From positions 186,001-250,000 of the forward strand of contig NHNU01000019.1 in assembly GCA_002785985.1 (NCBI GenBank): a stretch of 64,000 nt of DNA, given 5' to 3'. Each line of letters opens with the position of its first letter. Positions within the stretch are counted from its first letter, which is position 1. Shown here one piece after another: positions 53,853 to 64,000 of the stretch. The translations under genes and the position numbers were made by a program. Source of the DNA: Microcyclosporella mali (Eukaryota > Ascomycota > Dothideomycetes > Mycosphaerellales > Mycosphaerellaceae). The notes beneath the pieces were generated by a model, which worked only from the letters and a program-made list of their open reading frames with translations, had not been told where the DNA came from and ran no database searches.

Positions 53853-56554
53853 TTTGTGTTGGTGAAGATGTGCGATGGAGAGAAACGGGGAGAAACGGCA
53901 GTGTGACGACGATGGTCCATCCTGACGAGTCGGGGTTGTGGTATATGTATCGCGGTGTCGAAGACTCTGGCCCGCCGTTCAGTCCACTAGTCTATCCTCT
54001 TGTATGCTATCGTCCACGGGAATGCTCCCAAAAACGCCCTGCCACAACTTTCATGCCCTTGTTTTCGAGAATGAAATGGTCAAACTTCGCGGTGGCCATG
54101 GCTGACTCCTGAGGCTCACGCCAGGAACAACGGCTTCTAGAAACCGTGCACTATAAGCACACACGTGGTCTAGTGTCGTAGAATTCGAAGGCTCGTACAA
54201 AAGCTAAGATCGAGCCCAGGCAGCCTCAATCAGCCACAGATCGAGCTTGTGTGATATAGTGTCTTCACAAGCAGAGGAACGTAAGGTCTTCAGCACATCC
54301 GAAGCGTTTGCTGTCCAATTGCATGTAGCATCTTTCTGTGCAGGTTGTGCATCCGCCTTCTTTTACGCTCTGCTGCTCGAAGACGCTGGATTGCAACACC
54401 ATAGCAGGTAATTCAAGCTTGGAGGACGAGGGCGGTCCAACTTGACGGATGGGTGTATATAGTCCAGAAGTGAGGTGGTGAACGGTCAGCTAGTGATCGG
54501 TGCACCGCTATTTGCACAGAGGAGAGTCCGCGGTCCATCATCCACGTGCCAGTGCCTCCGCAAGAAAGTGCACAAATTCGAACAGAAAGAGAATTGGCTT
54601 TATACCGCTCACGTATCAGGAATAGCGAAGTGCGCTTAATAACACACGATCCCAAATTCCCAATCTGACATGTATAGCTCTGCCGAACTTCGTCCAGGAG
54701 ATGAGGATGGAGTAGAGACTTCGTTATCGTCCAGCCTGCACGACCAAGAACATATATATTGCTGCCAGCAGGACTTCAATGCCGGAAGTCAAGTGTAAGC
54801 ACAGTTGTGCATCCTGTCCTTGGAAGGTGAGACGAAGGTCCGTTGACATGGCATGCGCAGCCCCTTTTCCGCCACCAACGACGCCCGAGGTCATTCTGCT
54901 CCCACCGCAGCAAAGGGCACCTTCTTCCGCGGACCTGGCGGTGGACTACATTTGTAGCACACCACCAGCACGCAATGGAGTTTCATCGAGATATTATCGG
55001 GTAGAGTTGATACGGCGTTCAGTGAACATAAGGGTACGCGCCTAATTCATACTCACCCAGCGTGATATTCAATCGTATAACTGAGCTTGAAGACAGCTCT
55101 GTCTCCATATTCAAGTCCTTGAGGTGATACTGCATTTTGGCACGCGGATGCAAAGTGCCAGCCAAACCCAGTTCCAGGTGCAGCCTGCCGTCGAAAGTGC
55201 TCCGTCACCCATTAAGCGCCAAAAGTCTTCACTGCGTCTCATGCCGAGGCTCTCATCCTTTTGATATTGTCAAGTGGGCGAGCACACTCGATTGAATAGT
55301 TCTCAACATTTGATTTCAAGCATCGATCACATCGACGTTGCGTTCTTACTCATCGTCTCCGATGCACATGATCTTCTGCTTGCAGCGACGAGAAGCTCAC
55401 TTGTCAGCGTACTCCGGTCGTACATGATGGTCTTCTCGCCGCTATTGGCTTTGATATGGTGATAATTCGCACTTGTCAGACATTTGCGGCTGCGTCCTAT
55501 GCAGAAGACACTTCCTAGAAGCCATCGAATGGCATTTGTAGGCATCAGACGTCTTGCTCCAGATATTGCCATAACGATGCTAATGACGATCACCCTACTT
55601 GAATCAGGTCATAGGGGACTGGTCATCGTTACGGCCCGTAGCATTCAAAGCCCACGTGCGTGATGGTTTGGTCGAGATCCTGTTAGCTTGCCGCCAGGCT
55701 GCTTGCGGAACGACGCGTAGTGTGCTCGGGCTTTCCAGTGCTTGTTATTGCAATGTTCGCCATGGCGCCCAGCGAGGTAGAGAAGACAGCCACTTTGTAC
55801 ATGGACGATCAAAGCCAGGACAGATCAGTGGGACTCCGAGGATGAGAGTTCCCCAAGGATCCAACAAAGCGAACTCGGCAACCTTCAGTCCTTGAATCCT
55901 TGTGCTCACCCGTTATCGTGATCTCAGTCAACACCGCATCTGTTCAGGGCACTATGAAGCCCACTATTCGTGATGGTAGGACGGACTGTCGTCATCAGTC
56001 GGAAGCGTATCACCACCCAGACATTCATTCTCCCTGCAGCTTGGAAAGCGGCAGCTCCTTCGGGCTGAAAGTAGAGCCTGATCATGCCAGAACACGACGG
56101 GATTGCCCAGCCTTCTATGCTGACGTTGGAGACCCTGCAGATCACACACGAAAGATACCAGTTAGTGCCATGTTGATGAAATGTTCACACATGTATGTAC
56201 ATGTATCCACCCCGCGTCGACGTCAACGGAAGCACATCCGAACTCCACATAGCTTTCGGGAGCTCGTTACGATCGCCGAGTCATCAGTCGGACAGCTATA
56301 CCGGAGTCAAAAAAGTCTAGATGGTTATCCCAGTCTCTCAAAGTGGCGAACGAGTCATCCAGCGAAGAAGTCGGTGAAAAAAAAAAAGCAGTAAGCAAGC
56401 AACTCCAAATACATCCATCATCGAGATCCGAAAGTCGCAAACTTTTCTACAACGCATGCAGCGGGTCCGAAAGAGATGCACATGTACGGTTAGATGCTCC
56501 CCAAGTATCATTATGTCAGCGGGACTGGTTCCAGACCCGCCTTACCCGAAAACC

Positions 56555-56556
56555 CC

Positions 56557-56602
<46 letters not shown>
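56555..56602 (+). repeat. (CCCATG)8 hexamer repeat
   Basis: Eight perfect tandem copies of CCCATG. The + frame would read His-Ala or Pro-Met repeats; no gene surrounds it. Confidence 0.95.
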
Positions 56603-57916
56603 CCACGCAAACCAAAGTCTGCCCTGTGAGACAACGAAATTCGCCACAACCGACCCGACAAACACGTTCTCGATCCTCGCAAGGAATTGTGGCTGTGCAA
56701 AGACCTTCCTCTGGATCCACAAGCGTCCTCTCTAATCCTGCCAATCAAGCTGTAGCGGACACACAACGAGAAGAGAACCGAGTAAGCGAAGGCCCACACA
56801 CACTGAAAACATGATTCACGAGACTTCGCGACCCACCGGCTGTGCCAAGGAGCTCCACACGTGGGTATGTAGAGCCATACTGTAAGGAGAGACAAAAGCG
56901 GCGCAGAGCCACTCACGACGCCACATCCATGCCTGGAGCGCCGCGGAGCAGTGCAAGCGCCACGTCAGAAAGGAACACCTGGAACAAAAGAAATGGAACC
57001 CATGTTTGATGAGAGTAGTGGGTGGCGGAGAAGCTCGCCGCGCCCCGCGGACAGGCCCCTGGTCCAGCAAATGAGAGAGAGCTAAAGAGCTAGTCGGGGG
57101 TCTTGCTATAGAACAAGTCAGCTATAGAAGTAATAAGAACCTAATTAGAACAAAAAAGGAAAATTGCAGCTAGAAACGTTTCAGATTCGCTGGAGCGTCG
57201 AGCGATGACTGGTCAGTAGATCACGATCAGATGGAAATTCGTCTGATCAGTCTTGTCCCCCTCCCATATCGCTCCAGTCCTCTTCATGCCCCGTAGTCGA
57301 GGCGACGAGGCGGCATCCCGACTCCAGGAGCCCGATCGTTCGGGTGTTAGGATTGGATTGAAAACTGCGATGAACCTTGAAAGAAGAATAATGTCTCTTC
57401 TCATTCCCCAATCGTTGGAAATGCTGCAGCCTAAATGGCGGTCACGAGGTCGTTGCATCGGAACAGACGGAAGTGAGAGAGATGTAATGTAGGAGGACGA
57501 ATGAGTAATTCTACGTCTCAAGTCGTTTTGACGAATTCTGTACGGCCGCCTTTTCCATTATATGCTCAAAAAGCGCGCTTTGCTTCGTTGCTGGGGAGCG
57601 GGTATCTCTCAATATGATGTGTTTGTACGTCGTCCAAGCCAACACCCCCAATCAGCCAGCCAATGATGATTCCCCTCTCGAATTACACATCCATCCATAC
57701 ACGTGTTTCGGTCTGACGCCCAAAAGTGACATGCCGTCAGCAAGCAGGAGACCCGGCCTCTTGCTGTTGGGCTCTCTTGTGAGATGGTGGTCTGATAATC
57801 CTCCATAACCACTTTCCCGAGCCAATTAGAAAGGTAATGCTGTGATGGTGAAAAATAGTCGTCCTCATTCCCAAAAGTCGCATGTGTGGGTATCATCAGA
57901 AGGTAGAAGAGGAAGG

Positions 57917-57944
57917 AGAAGAAGAAGAAGAAGAAGAAGAAGAA
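57917..57944 (+). repeat. (GAA)n microsatellite
   Basis: About nine GAA units in the 3' flank of the Grainyhead-like gene. Confidence 0.9.
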
Positions 57945-58245
57945 ACCATACGAGCCGTCGGCTCAGTGTTCTGTCAATATCGCAAAAAGTTCCAGAGCCT
58001 TGACACATTCGCAGAGGGCGGTGGAGTTGGGTATCTCGGGTATCCCATCGTTTCCTGTTCATATACACTCTTCCTTTTGTTCCCCTAAAAGAGCGAAGGA
58101 GAAAATGCGATAATTTGACGAATCGCATCGGTGGAAGGTCTGTTGTTCGTCGTTACTCCTTGTCGTCGTGATCTATCAAAAGAAGCGTCGTTCGTGAATT
58201 GTGCTGGTAGGATAGTTGAGACCGAAAATGACAATGCGCCGTAAA

Positions 58246-61195
58246 TCAGAATAGAAGCTTGAGTTCGTAGCCCATGGAGCTGACATTCTCAATCGTAGGC
58301 ACGTCGCCGTCGCAAGGAACATCGGTTGCTGCTGCGTCCCATTCTCGTTTGGGCTTCACTGGCCCATCGTCTGGGTCGATTTCGCTGAATTCGGCCGTCA
58401 TGTCTTGGCCTTCTGGGAGCTCGCGAATGCACTCATCGTCAAAAAGGATGTTGATGCCGTCTTCGGTGGTGCGAAAGGTTCGGATGACATCGGTTGGCTC
58501 AACTCCGCATTTCCTGGCAACGGCGTTGTTGAACTCTCTCAGCGTACGTTTCGTCACGTAGACGGCACGGAAATAGTTATCGAGTGGTGCTTTGCCAGCT
58601 ACTCGTGGCTGGATGTAAAAGGATGCGACAGGTTTGACGGGACGATCAGCAGGTGGTTGGTATCCAGGATCAACTCCGAGTGCCTCGATCCAACCAGACA
58701 CACCGCCACTCTTTGGAGATCGCGTCTTGACTTTGGTCAGGACATTATTGTCGGGTGGGCTCTGTAGCTGCTCTGGAATCGTGGGCTGTATGTCCATCGT
58801 CGCGGTCTGCGGATTGTTTCGCCATTCATTTGAATTGTCTCTGGAAAGCCCACCGATGGGTGTCGGTTGTTGCATGCTCGAATCTTTGCGACTGCCAATG
58901 AGGGAATTGTTGGAGCTCGGCGTGGGCGATTGCATCGACGAGTTCAGGCCGGTCAGACTCTGCTTCTCCCAGGCAGACTCTCCGGAGTCATTCCTGACAA
59001 ATTCGACAATTTCTCCAGTAAGTTTGACGGGATGAATGTCGGGATCGTCACTCTCATCGCCTCGGAGATAAAGCACGCTGGCAGGACGCGTCGACGTGAA
59101 CATGTCTTGCAGCTTCATGAGTTTGATGTGCAGGTCCTCTTCTGCGCTTGCCTTGCCGCCACTGGACCCGACGGAGGTCATCGACCACGTCCGGCGGTGC
59201 TTGGGGATCTTGACGGGGCGCACGTCGAGTCCTTTTGCGATCGAGCCGCTTCGTTTCCGCTTGTTGCCCAGATCCCGCATGCCAGATTCAAGCTGCGCGA
59301 TCTGTTGGTTCAATTTGTCGATGGTCTTCTTGACGTGCGCGACGTCGTTCGACAGCTTTCGTTCCGCACCATGATCTCGGAACAATTTCACCTTGCAGTA
59401 GCAGACTTCGGATCCTGCTGCCTTTGGTGGTGATACTGCTACCTCATCGACAGACTCCGTTTTGGCGCAAAGACGGACGGGGATGCCCTTGACGCCCTTG
59501 GAATGGCTGAAGTCGGTGGACAAGAAGTTGAAGCGTACAGATATGGGACACTCTGAGGTGCCAGTCGGTGGACTCCACACGACGCAGAAGCCATCGAAGG
59601 AGGCGTACTCCAGTTCAACCTTCGGCTTGCTCGGGTCTTCTCCGATGCCGGGCTGTCCGACATCGACATACTCGACGGCCTGCAATCGTCCACCGCGGTG
59701 GTGGGCTTCGTTCGTGCCTCGTCCTTCCTTCCACAGCTGCCAGCACGATGCTGGCTTCTGGCGCTGCGTCTCGTCTTCGAAAGAGACGCGCACGAACGTT
59801 CGATACTTTCCAGACGGGCTACCTTGCTGTAGGTGAGTGTCGACGACATTCAAGGTATATGCTTGGCCTTTGTTCAGATAAGTCACCGGTATCTCGTCCG
59901 AGTTCTTGATCATCGCCGTGGGCGCGTTCAAGGTGACATGGTATCGGAATCTGCTCGGCATTAGCTTCCTGTCTGTCATATCTCGCCGGGCAGACACATA
60001 CTTCTCGCCTCCTTGGTGGAGAGGAGGTGGCTGCATAGTGCTCTGTAGATTGGGGGGTTGGAAGAGCATCTCTGGCGAGTGGTGATGCTGCGGCATGGGT
60101 CCCAGGTCCATTCCCAGATCGTCAACGGGCGAATCGCCGACTCCGCCGTCCATGGTGTCAAAGGTCGGCTGGTGAGAGAATTGCTGCGGTGGGTAGGCCT
60201 GTGGCTGATGATGCATCTGAAATGGATTGACATTTTGAAAGTGCTGTGGTGGGAGATGCTGCTGTTGCATGTGCGTTTGGAAGCCATGATATGGTGCGGC
60301 CTGCTGTCCAGCATGCAGACCGCTTTCCGACGTTGGCATCGATAATGGGGTGCCCAGTCCCATGCCGCCGAAGCCTTGCGGGGTGTGGAGGTCGCCGGCC
60401 TGGCTGTGGTAGAGGGAAGTTGTCCCACCGGGCGGCGGGGTGTAGTAGCCAGACAGGTGCTGGGCGAACATGTTGAAGTTGGTGGTGTTGGGATCCATGG
60501 GCATGGGAGTCAGACCAGAAGTTCCAAAGTGCCAGGCCTCGTTGGAGCCTCGAAGGGAGGGGTCTGCATCCTTGATATGATCACCGCTGGAGTCGTGCGG
60601 CTGCTGCTGCTGGGAGCTGTCGTCCAAGGAGCTAGAAAGCCAACACAAACGCAATCAGCGGTCGAACAACAAGACACGCACGTACAGTACACGCGCACAC
60701 AGACGGCCCGCACGTCTCCCCTCCTGCCACGGTGTCTCGCGTTGATCACCATCGGCACTCAGGGACTACGGCCGTCAGTACATACATGTACAGGGGAGTG
60801 CTTACCGCGGGAGATTCGGCACGTCGTCGTGCACCTCCGCCCGGGAAGTCGTCGGCAGCGTCTGCGAGCCGGGCGGTGGGGCGGCGGTGGTGGTGGTCGT
60901 GATGGTGGCGGTGGCGGAGGAGGTAGCGGCGTTGACAGCAGCGCCGAGCTGGGGGAAGTCGGCCTTGAAGTTTCTGTACAGCTCGTCGCTGGGTTTCTGC
61001 GAAGTGCGCCTGTTGGAACGACAGTCGAAGTATTAGCATGCAACAACGACAATAATATTAGAGTTCCAAAGGTCTGCGCATAGGGAGGCCGATCGGTGTG
61101 GCAGTGGAGGCGTGTGCGCGCGAAGAAGCGGGCGAAGGGGGGGGGGCTTTGCGGCGTCGTCTCTCAACAGCCAGGGAAGACACATGCAGCAAGTA

Positions 61196-61226
<31 letters not shown>

Positions 61227-61263
61227 CAATAACAACATTATCGACGTACCTGTTCCGGAACAT
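58246..61263 (-). CDS. csp-2: Grainyhead/CP2-family transcription factor (csp-2-like)
   Basis: Three exons (61263-61250, 61009-60806, 60631-58246) give 867 residues. The 14-base first exon encodes MFRN in good start context (CCGCCATG); introns of 240 and 174 bases follow, long for this genome. The N-terminal half is Gln/His/Pro-rich, as in activation domains. The CP2 DNA-binding domain lies at about residues 285-500: RFRYHVTLNAPTAMIK, IPVTYLNKGQAYTLNV, VRVSFEDETQRQK, and ISVRFNFLSTDFSHSKGVKG with IPVRLCAKTE. KRKRSGSIAKGLDVRPVKIP is a likely nuclear signal. The end (VTKRTLREFNNAVARKCGV and FRTTEDGINILFDDECIREL) is the family's ubiquitin-like dimerisation region. In Neurospora the homologue csp-2 is needed for conidial separation through cell-wall remodelling genes. 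Starting instead at the in-frame Met 60654 would read through an intron 3' end. Confidence 0.88.
61193..61238 (+). repeat. CAG/CAA repeat tract in intron 1 of csp-2-like gene
   Basis: Eight or more AGC units followed by AACAAC/AAT repeats lie close to the donor side of the 240-base intron. Confidence 0.85.
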
Positions 61264-63584
61264 GGCGGGCGACGATGCAATTGGGACGCTCAAGGGCTCC
61301 GAGCGGCGACGAGGGCGAAGGTCATGAGAAGGAAGAGATTTGAGGACGACGACGACGAAGACGAGGCCACGATGATGATGGTGTGGATGGGTATAGGCGC
61401 AGAGAGGTGAAACGAAGCATGAGATTGCAAAGCCACAAGGAGAGGCGCTTCTCATGAATAGAAAAAGCGCACCTCCACACTCCGTCCAGAGCGCACACTA
61501 GACAGGGGTCATATGTCCTAGCCTCCCCTCTCCCTCTCCCCCAAGCAGACAGACAGCATAATATCCGCGCGGACGGACAGAGCTCCTGCCTACCTACCTT
61601 CGCCTGTCCTTCATCCACTCACCACATCCCGATCGATCCGTTGATCAGGCAGCTGCATATTATCATAGTGTATGTGCATCCTGCTCCGTAACCGTCGAAA
61701 GACACCACGCACCGTTGTTGGCAACGTCGAAAACGCCCTCGCTACCGCCAGCAACGCTTCGCGAACGTGCACCGCCACAGTTCGTGGCGTAATGGCGCGC
61801 ACTAGATCGAAGAGATCCCTTGCCGTTGCTCTGCATACGGGAACTGATCGGCCGTCAAACGACGCGGCACAAGAAACAGAAGAGGGATCCACAGCTGTGG
61901 CGTGCTGTACGTGGCACGCTGCAGTAGCGCTGTTCGTCGTCTGTGGCTCGAGCACCCCTCCCCCTTCGTTCCGAGGGCTGTTGCTGCTCCGTTGGCATTC
62001 GGTGCTGATGCCGAAGCAGATACGCCGACGTGGATACATGTACTCGTGGAGATTGGCGTCGTGCTGGTCGCCTATGGCGGCACTGGCTCGACGCCTTGCA
62101 GTCAGCCGAGCCTGAGATGAGATGGGCCGAGAATGCAACACTTGGAGGATTGGAGTGAGCACCGCACCGCACCGCACAGCAGTCTTTCGGCTTGCTTGAC
62201 GCTCTCATGCGTGGGAAACGACCTCGTGGGGGAAAAGAGCCCATTAGGTTTTGGGCCGACTGGCCGTAAGGCAAGAAAGGCACTCTGAAGGAAGGCTTGC
62301 GTGGAAACGTGGTACCCCAGCCGGCACTTGCGTTACGAGTTCCCCGTGTCTGTTGCTGTTGTTGCTGCTGGTGCTGCTGGTGCTGCTGCATCGCGTCGGA
62401 TCACATCGTATCGCGATAGTGCTGGCTGACCTCACACCGTCTTCGCGGCGTGTCAGTGTAGTGACGCGCTGCTATCCCTCACACCAACATTGCTGATGCT
62501 CCTGTGTCTCATGCATCACCTAGTCAGAACTGATTATGCTGTTGTTGTACACACGGCTGCCGACAGAAGATGTGTACGAGACTCTCCACTCCGTCTACCA
62601 GCACGGCGGGCGCGGCGCCGTCCGATCGCACTCGACTCCTCAATTGAATGCTGAGCTCAATTTCACGACTTTGTGAGACCGTGTCTCTCTGCAACCGCTT
62701 CCCCCCAATCGATGCGGTCGTCCCGAGAGCGCAGAGGAGAGGTTGTGATTTGTCGTTTACGGGTTCCCTCCCGCCGAGCTAACCGAGATGAGTACTGTAC
62801 TCATCAGGAGCTCCGCTAATTCCAAGAACGCATAGCGCAATAACGACAACAGTAACTTTGCTGGTCAAACACGTTAAGGACTGCCTTTCCTTATTGCCGA
62901 AGGATTCAAGCGAGAACGGTCGGAAGGTCAGTACTGTTCTACGAAGTGACGCGACGGTCAAGCAACGCCCGCGGGACCATTGTTGCAGGAATTGTCTCTG
63001 TGAGAGCATTGCTACGAGTAAATCGTGGTCGCAGAGGGATCATACTACAACGTTCGTAGGCGAGACTGAGGCATCATCTGCTGTGGCCGTCAGTGTACCG
63101 TCGTTTAGATGCTGCAGCCGCTCATAGGTATTATTGATTGGCCGATCATCGATGTCTCTCCGATTCCTCGGTTACTCATTGTACTCTAGGAAGATACAGG
63201 TGGCTCGTTTGGGGTTGGTTTCGATGTGCCATTGGACGACCCTCCCACGATGACACACGGGGCTGTGCTGGGAGGCAGTCGACGATAAGGAAGGAAGCAT
63301 GTGGCTGCGTTCTGGGGCTGAACTCAGCGGCTCGATCGCCACAGAACGGGAGTATCAGTGGCTGTGCTCGCTGCAGTGAGTGTGACACCTCCAGTTCTTA
63401 CCGCGTCTTTCTGCGCCTGGACTGTCGGTACCTTCATGATAACTTGTCACTAGGCTGTAACGACTTCTGCAGCGAGTCTCCTGACCGGGCGCTGATCAGT
63501 GTACAGAAAGGCAAGTCAGCACGAAGATCAGCGGATGACGAAAGCTCGCTCCAACATCCCTGTCGCTCACCAGCCACACACACC
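61264..63584. other. Intergenic region upstream of csp-2-like gene
   Basis: 2.3 kb with many overlapping short frames on both strands (for example 61672-62115 + and 61855-62391 -) that cancel each other. A CTG-rich tract at about 62346-62392 looks like a simple repeat. A long regulated promoter for a developmental transcription factor would fit. Confidence 0.4.
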
Positions 63585-63925
63585 ATGTGTGATGCGGTGC
63601 TGGCACATTTTGGAAAGGAAAAGTCGGCACTGTGGGGGCGCCTAGACTATGCGTTTCGGACGGTGTCCCAGACCATTATTGTGCTTTCGATCACGGTGAG
63701 TTTCACTCGCGGCCAAGATGTGCCCCGGCCGACATCCGGATATGGAAAAGAAAAAAATCTTATTGCACATTACCGTAGAAGCGCCGACAAGAGGCGAGCC
63801 TTTTCATAAACGAAGAAGACGACATCGAATTGTGCACAGAGCAGAGAAGCGAGTGTCAAAGCAGAACTCAAGAGACTCGTCGTGTCGGAGATTTATTCCT
63901 CAGGCTCCCGCAGTCAGGTACCTGA
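63585..63925 (+). CDS. Candidate small protein gene, two exons, may extend beyond window
   Basis: An ATG in good context (CACCATG) opens a 37-codon exon (MCDAVLAHFGKEKSALWGRL, then TVSQTIIVLSIT) that ends at a strong GTGAGT donor (63696). An acceptor CCGTAG at 63776-63778 joins in phase to 48 more codons (KRRQEASLFINEEDDIELCT and on) before TGA at 63923-63925. The intron would be 83 bases. Another GT (GGTACC) just before the stop could lead to further exons past the window edge. No family is recognised. A longer competing frame over 63138-63809 lacks an ATG start. Confidence 0.3.
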
Positions 63926-64000
63926 ATGAGCGGTGATGAAACGACGCTGTACATCAAGTCCCCTGTCAATTATGCCTTGGCCCTTGTCAATAATCCACTG

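Larger units (their letters stand above)
53853..58245. other. 4.4-kb gene-empty interval
   Basis: The longest stretch in the window without a supported gene. Open frames are all short and conflicting. It contains an A-run near 56381-56391, the CCCATG hexamer repeat and a GAA microsatellite. Its right part would be the 3' flank of the Grainyhead-like gene. It may be old, decayed sequence or hold non-coding RNA; I see neither tRNA boxes nor transposon ends. Confidence 0.5.

Noticed and set aside
56535..56610. CRISPR- or telomere-like array at the CCCATG repeat
   Set aside because: The units are contiguous hexamers without spacers, and the motif is not TTAGGG; it is a simple tandem repeat in a eukaryote.
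61611..62391. Overlapping 178-188-codon minus-strand frames and a 147-codon + frame upstream of the Grainyhead-like gene
   Set aside because: They conflict with each other, have Arg/Ser/His-rich random-like composition and no splice signals.
63138..63809. 223-codon + frame at the right edge
   Set aside because: It has no ATG at its start and runs across a strong donor at 63696; the spliced model at 63585 fits better.

Overview
This window is nuclear DNA of a filamentous ascomycete (Pezizomycotina). Most genes carry short introns of about 45-80 bases with GTRNGT donors and CTRAY-type branch sites. The gene content is typical of moulds: a CFEM-rhodopsin receptor, PTH11-like 7TM proteins, a GMC oxidase, a heme-thiolate peroxidase, fungal F-box proteins and a Grainyhead/CP2 factor. 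A Dothideomycete is my best guess, but that is inference. Gene models below were built by reading splice sites and checking reading-frame phase by hand; no database search was possible.

Layout. 1-14.7 kb: a gene tail, a small unknown gene, a secreted heme-thiolate peroxidase, a CFEM-7TM receptor, a secreted GMC oxidoreductase, a GNAT acetyltransferase, an amino-acid/choline-type permease and a second rhodopsin-like 7TM protein. 14.8-34.5 kb: DNA ligase I, a beta-class-like GST, a pair of tiny related ORFs (the second broken), two aldo/keto reductases, a Nab3-like RNA-binding protein divergent from the mitochondrial GGQ hydrolase Ict1/Pth4, a GH17 glucanase, an arylamine N-acetyltransferase, an F-box-like gene, a broken membrane-protein gene and an Mrx7-like protein. 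35-41 kb: a tyrosine phosphatase, then a decaying stretch in which two genes are interrupted by in-frame TGA/TAG codons. 41.8-53.9 kb: a nitrate transporter, ribosomal protein uS10 divergent from CUE3, a zinc-knuckle-like F-box protein and two secreted Cys- or Thr-rich proteins. 53.9-64 kb: a 4.4-kb gene-empty interval, a Grainyhead/CP2 transcription factor (csp-2-like) with very long 5' introns, and a weak candidate gene at the right edge.

How genes may work together. uS10 and Cue3, substrate and reader in ribosome-associated quality control, are divergent neighbours. The secreted peroxidase and GMC oxidase could form an H2O2 supplier/user pair around a surface receptor. The NAT and an aldo/keto reductase share a divergent promoter, as would suit xenobiotic detoxification. 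Other recurring features are probable GC-AG introns, very small coding exons and C-to-T-like nonsense codons in the broken genes.
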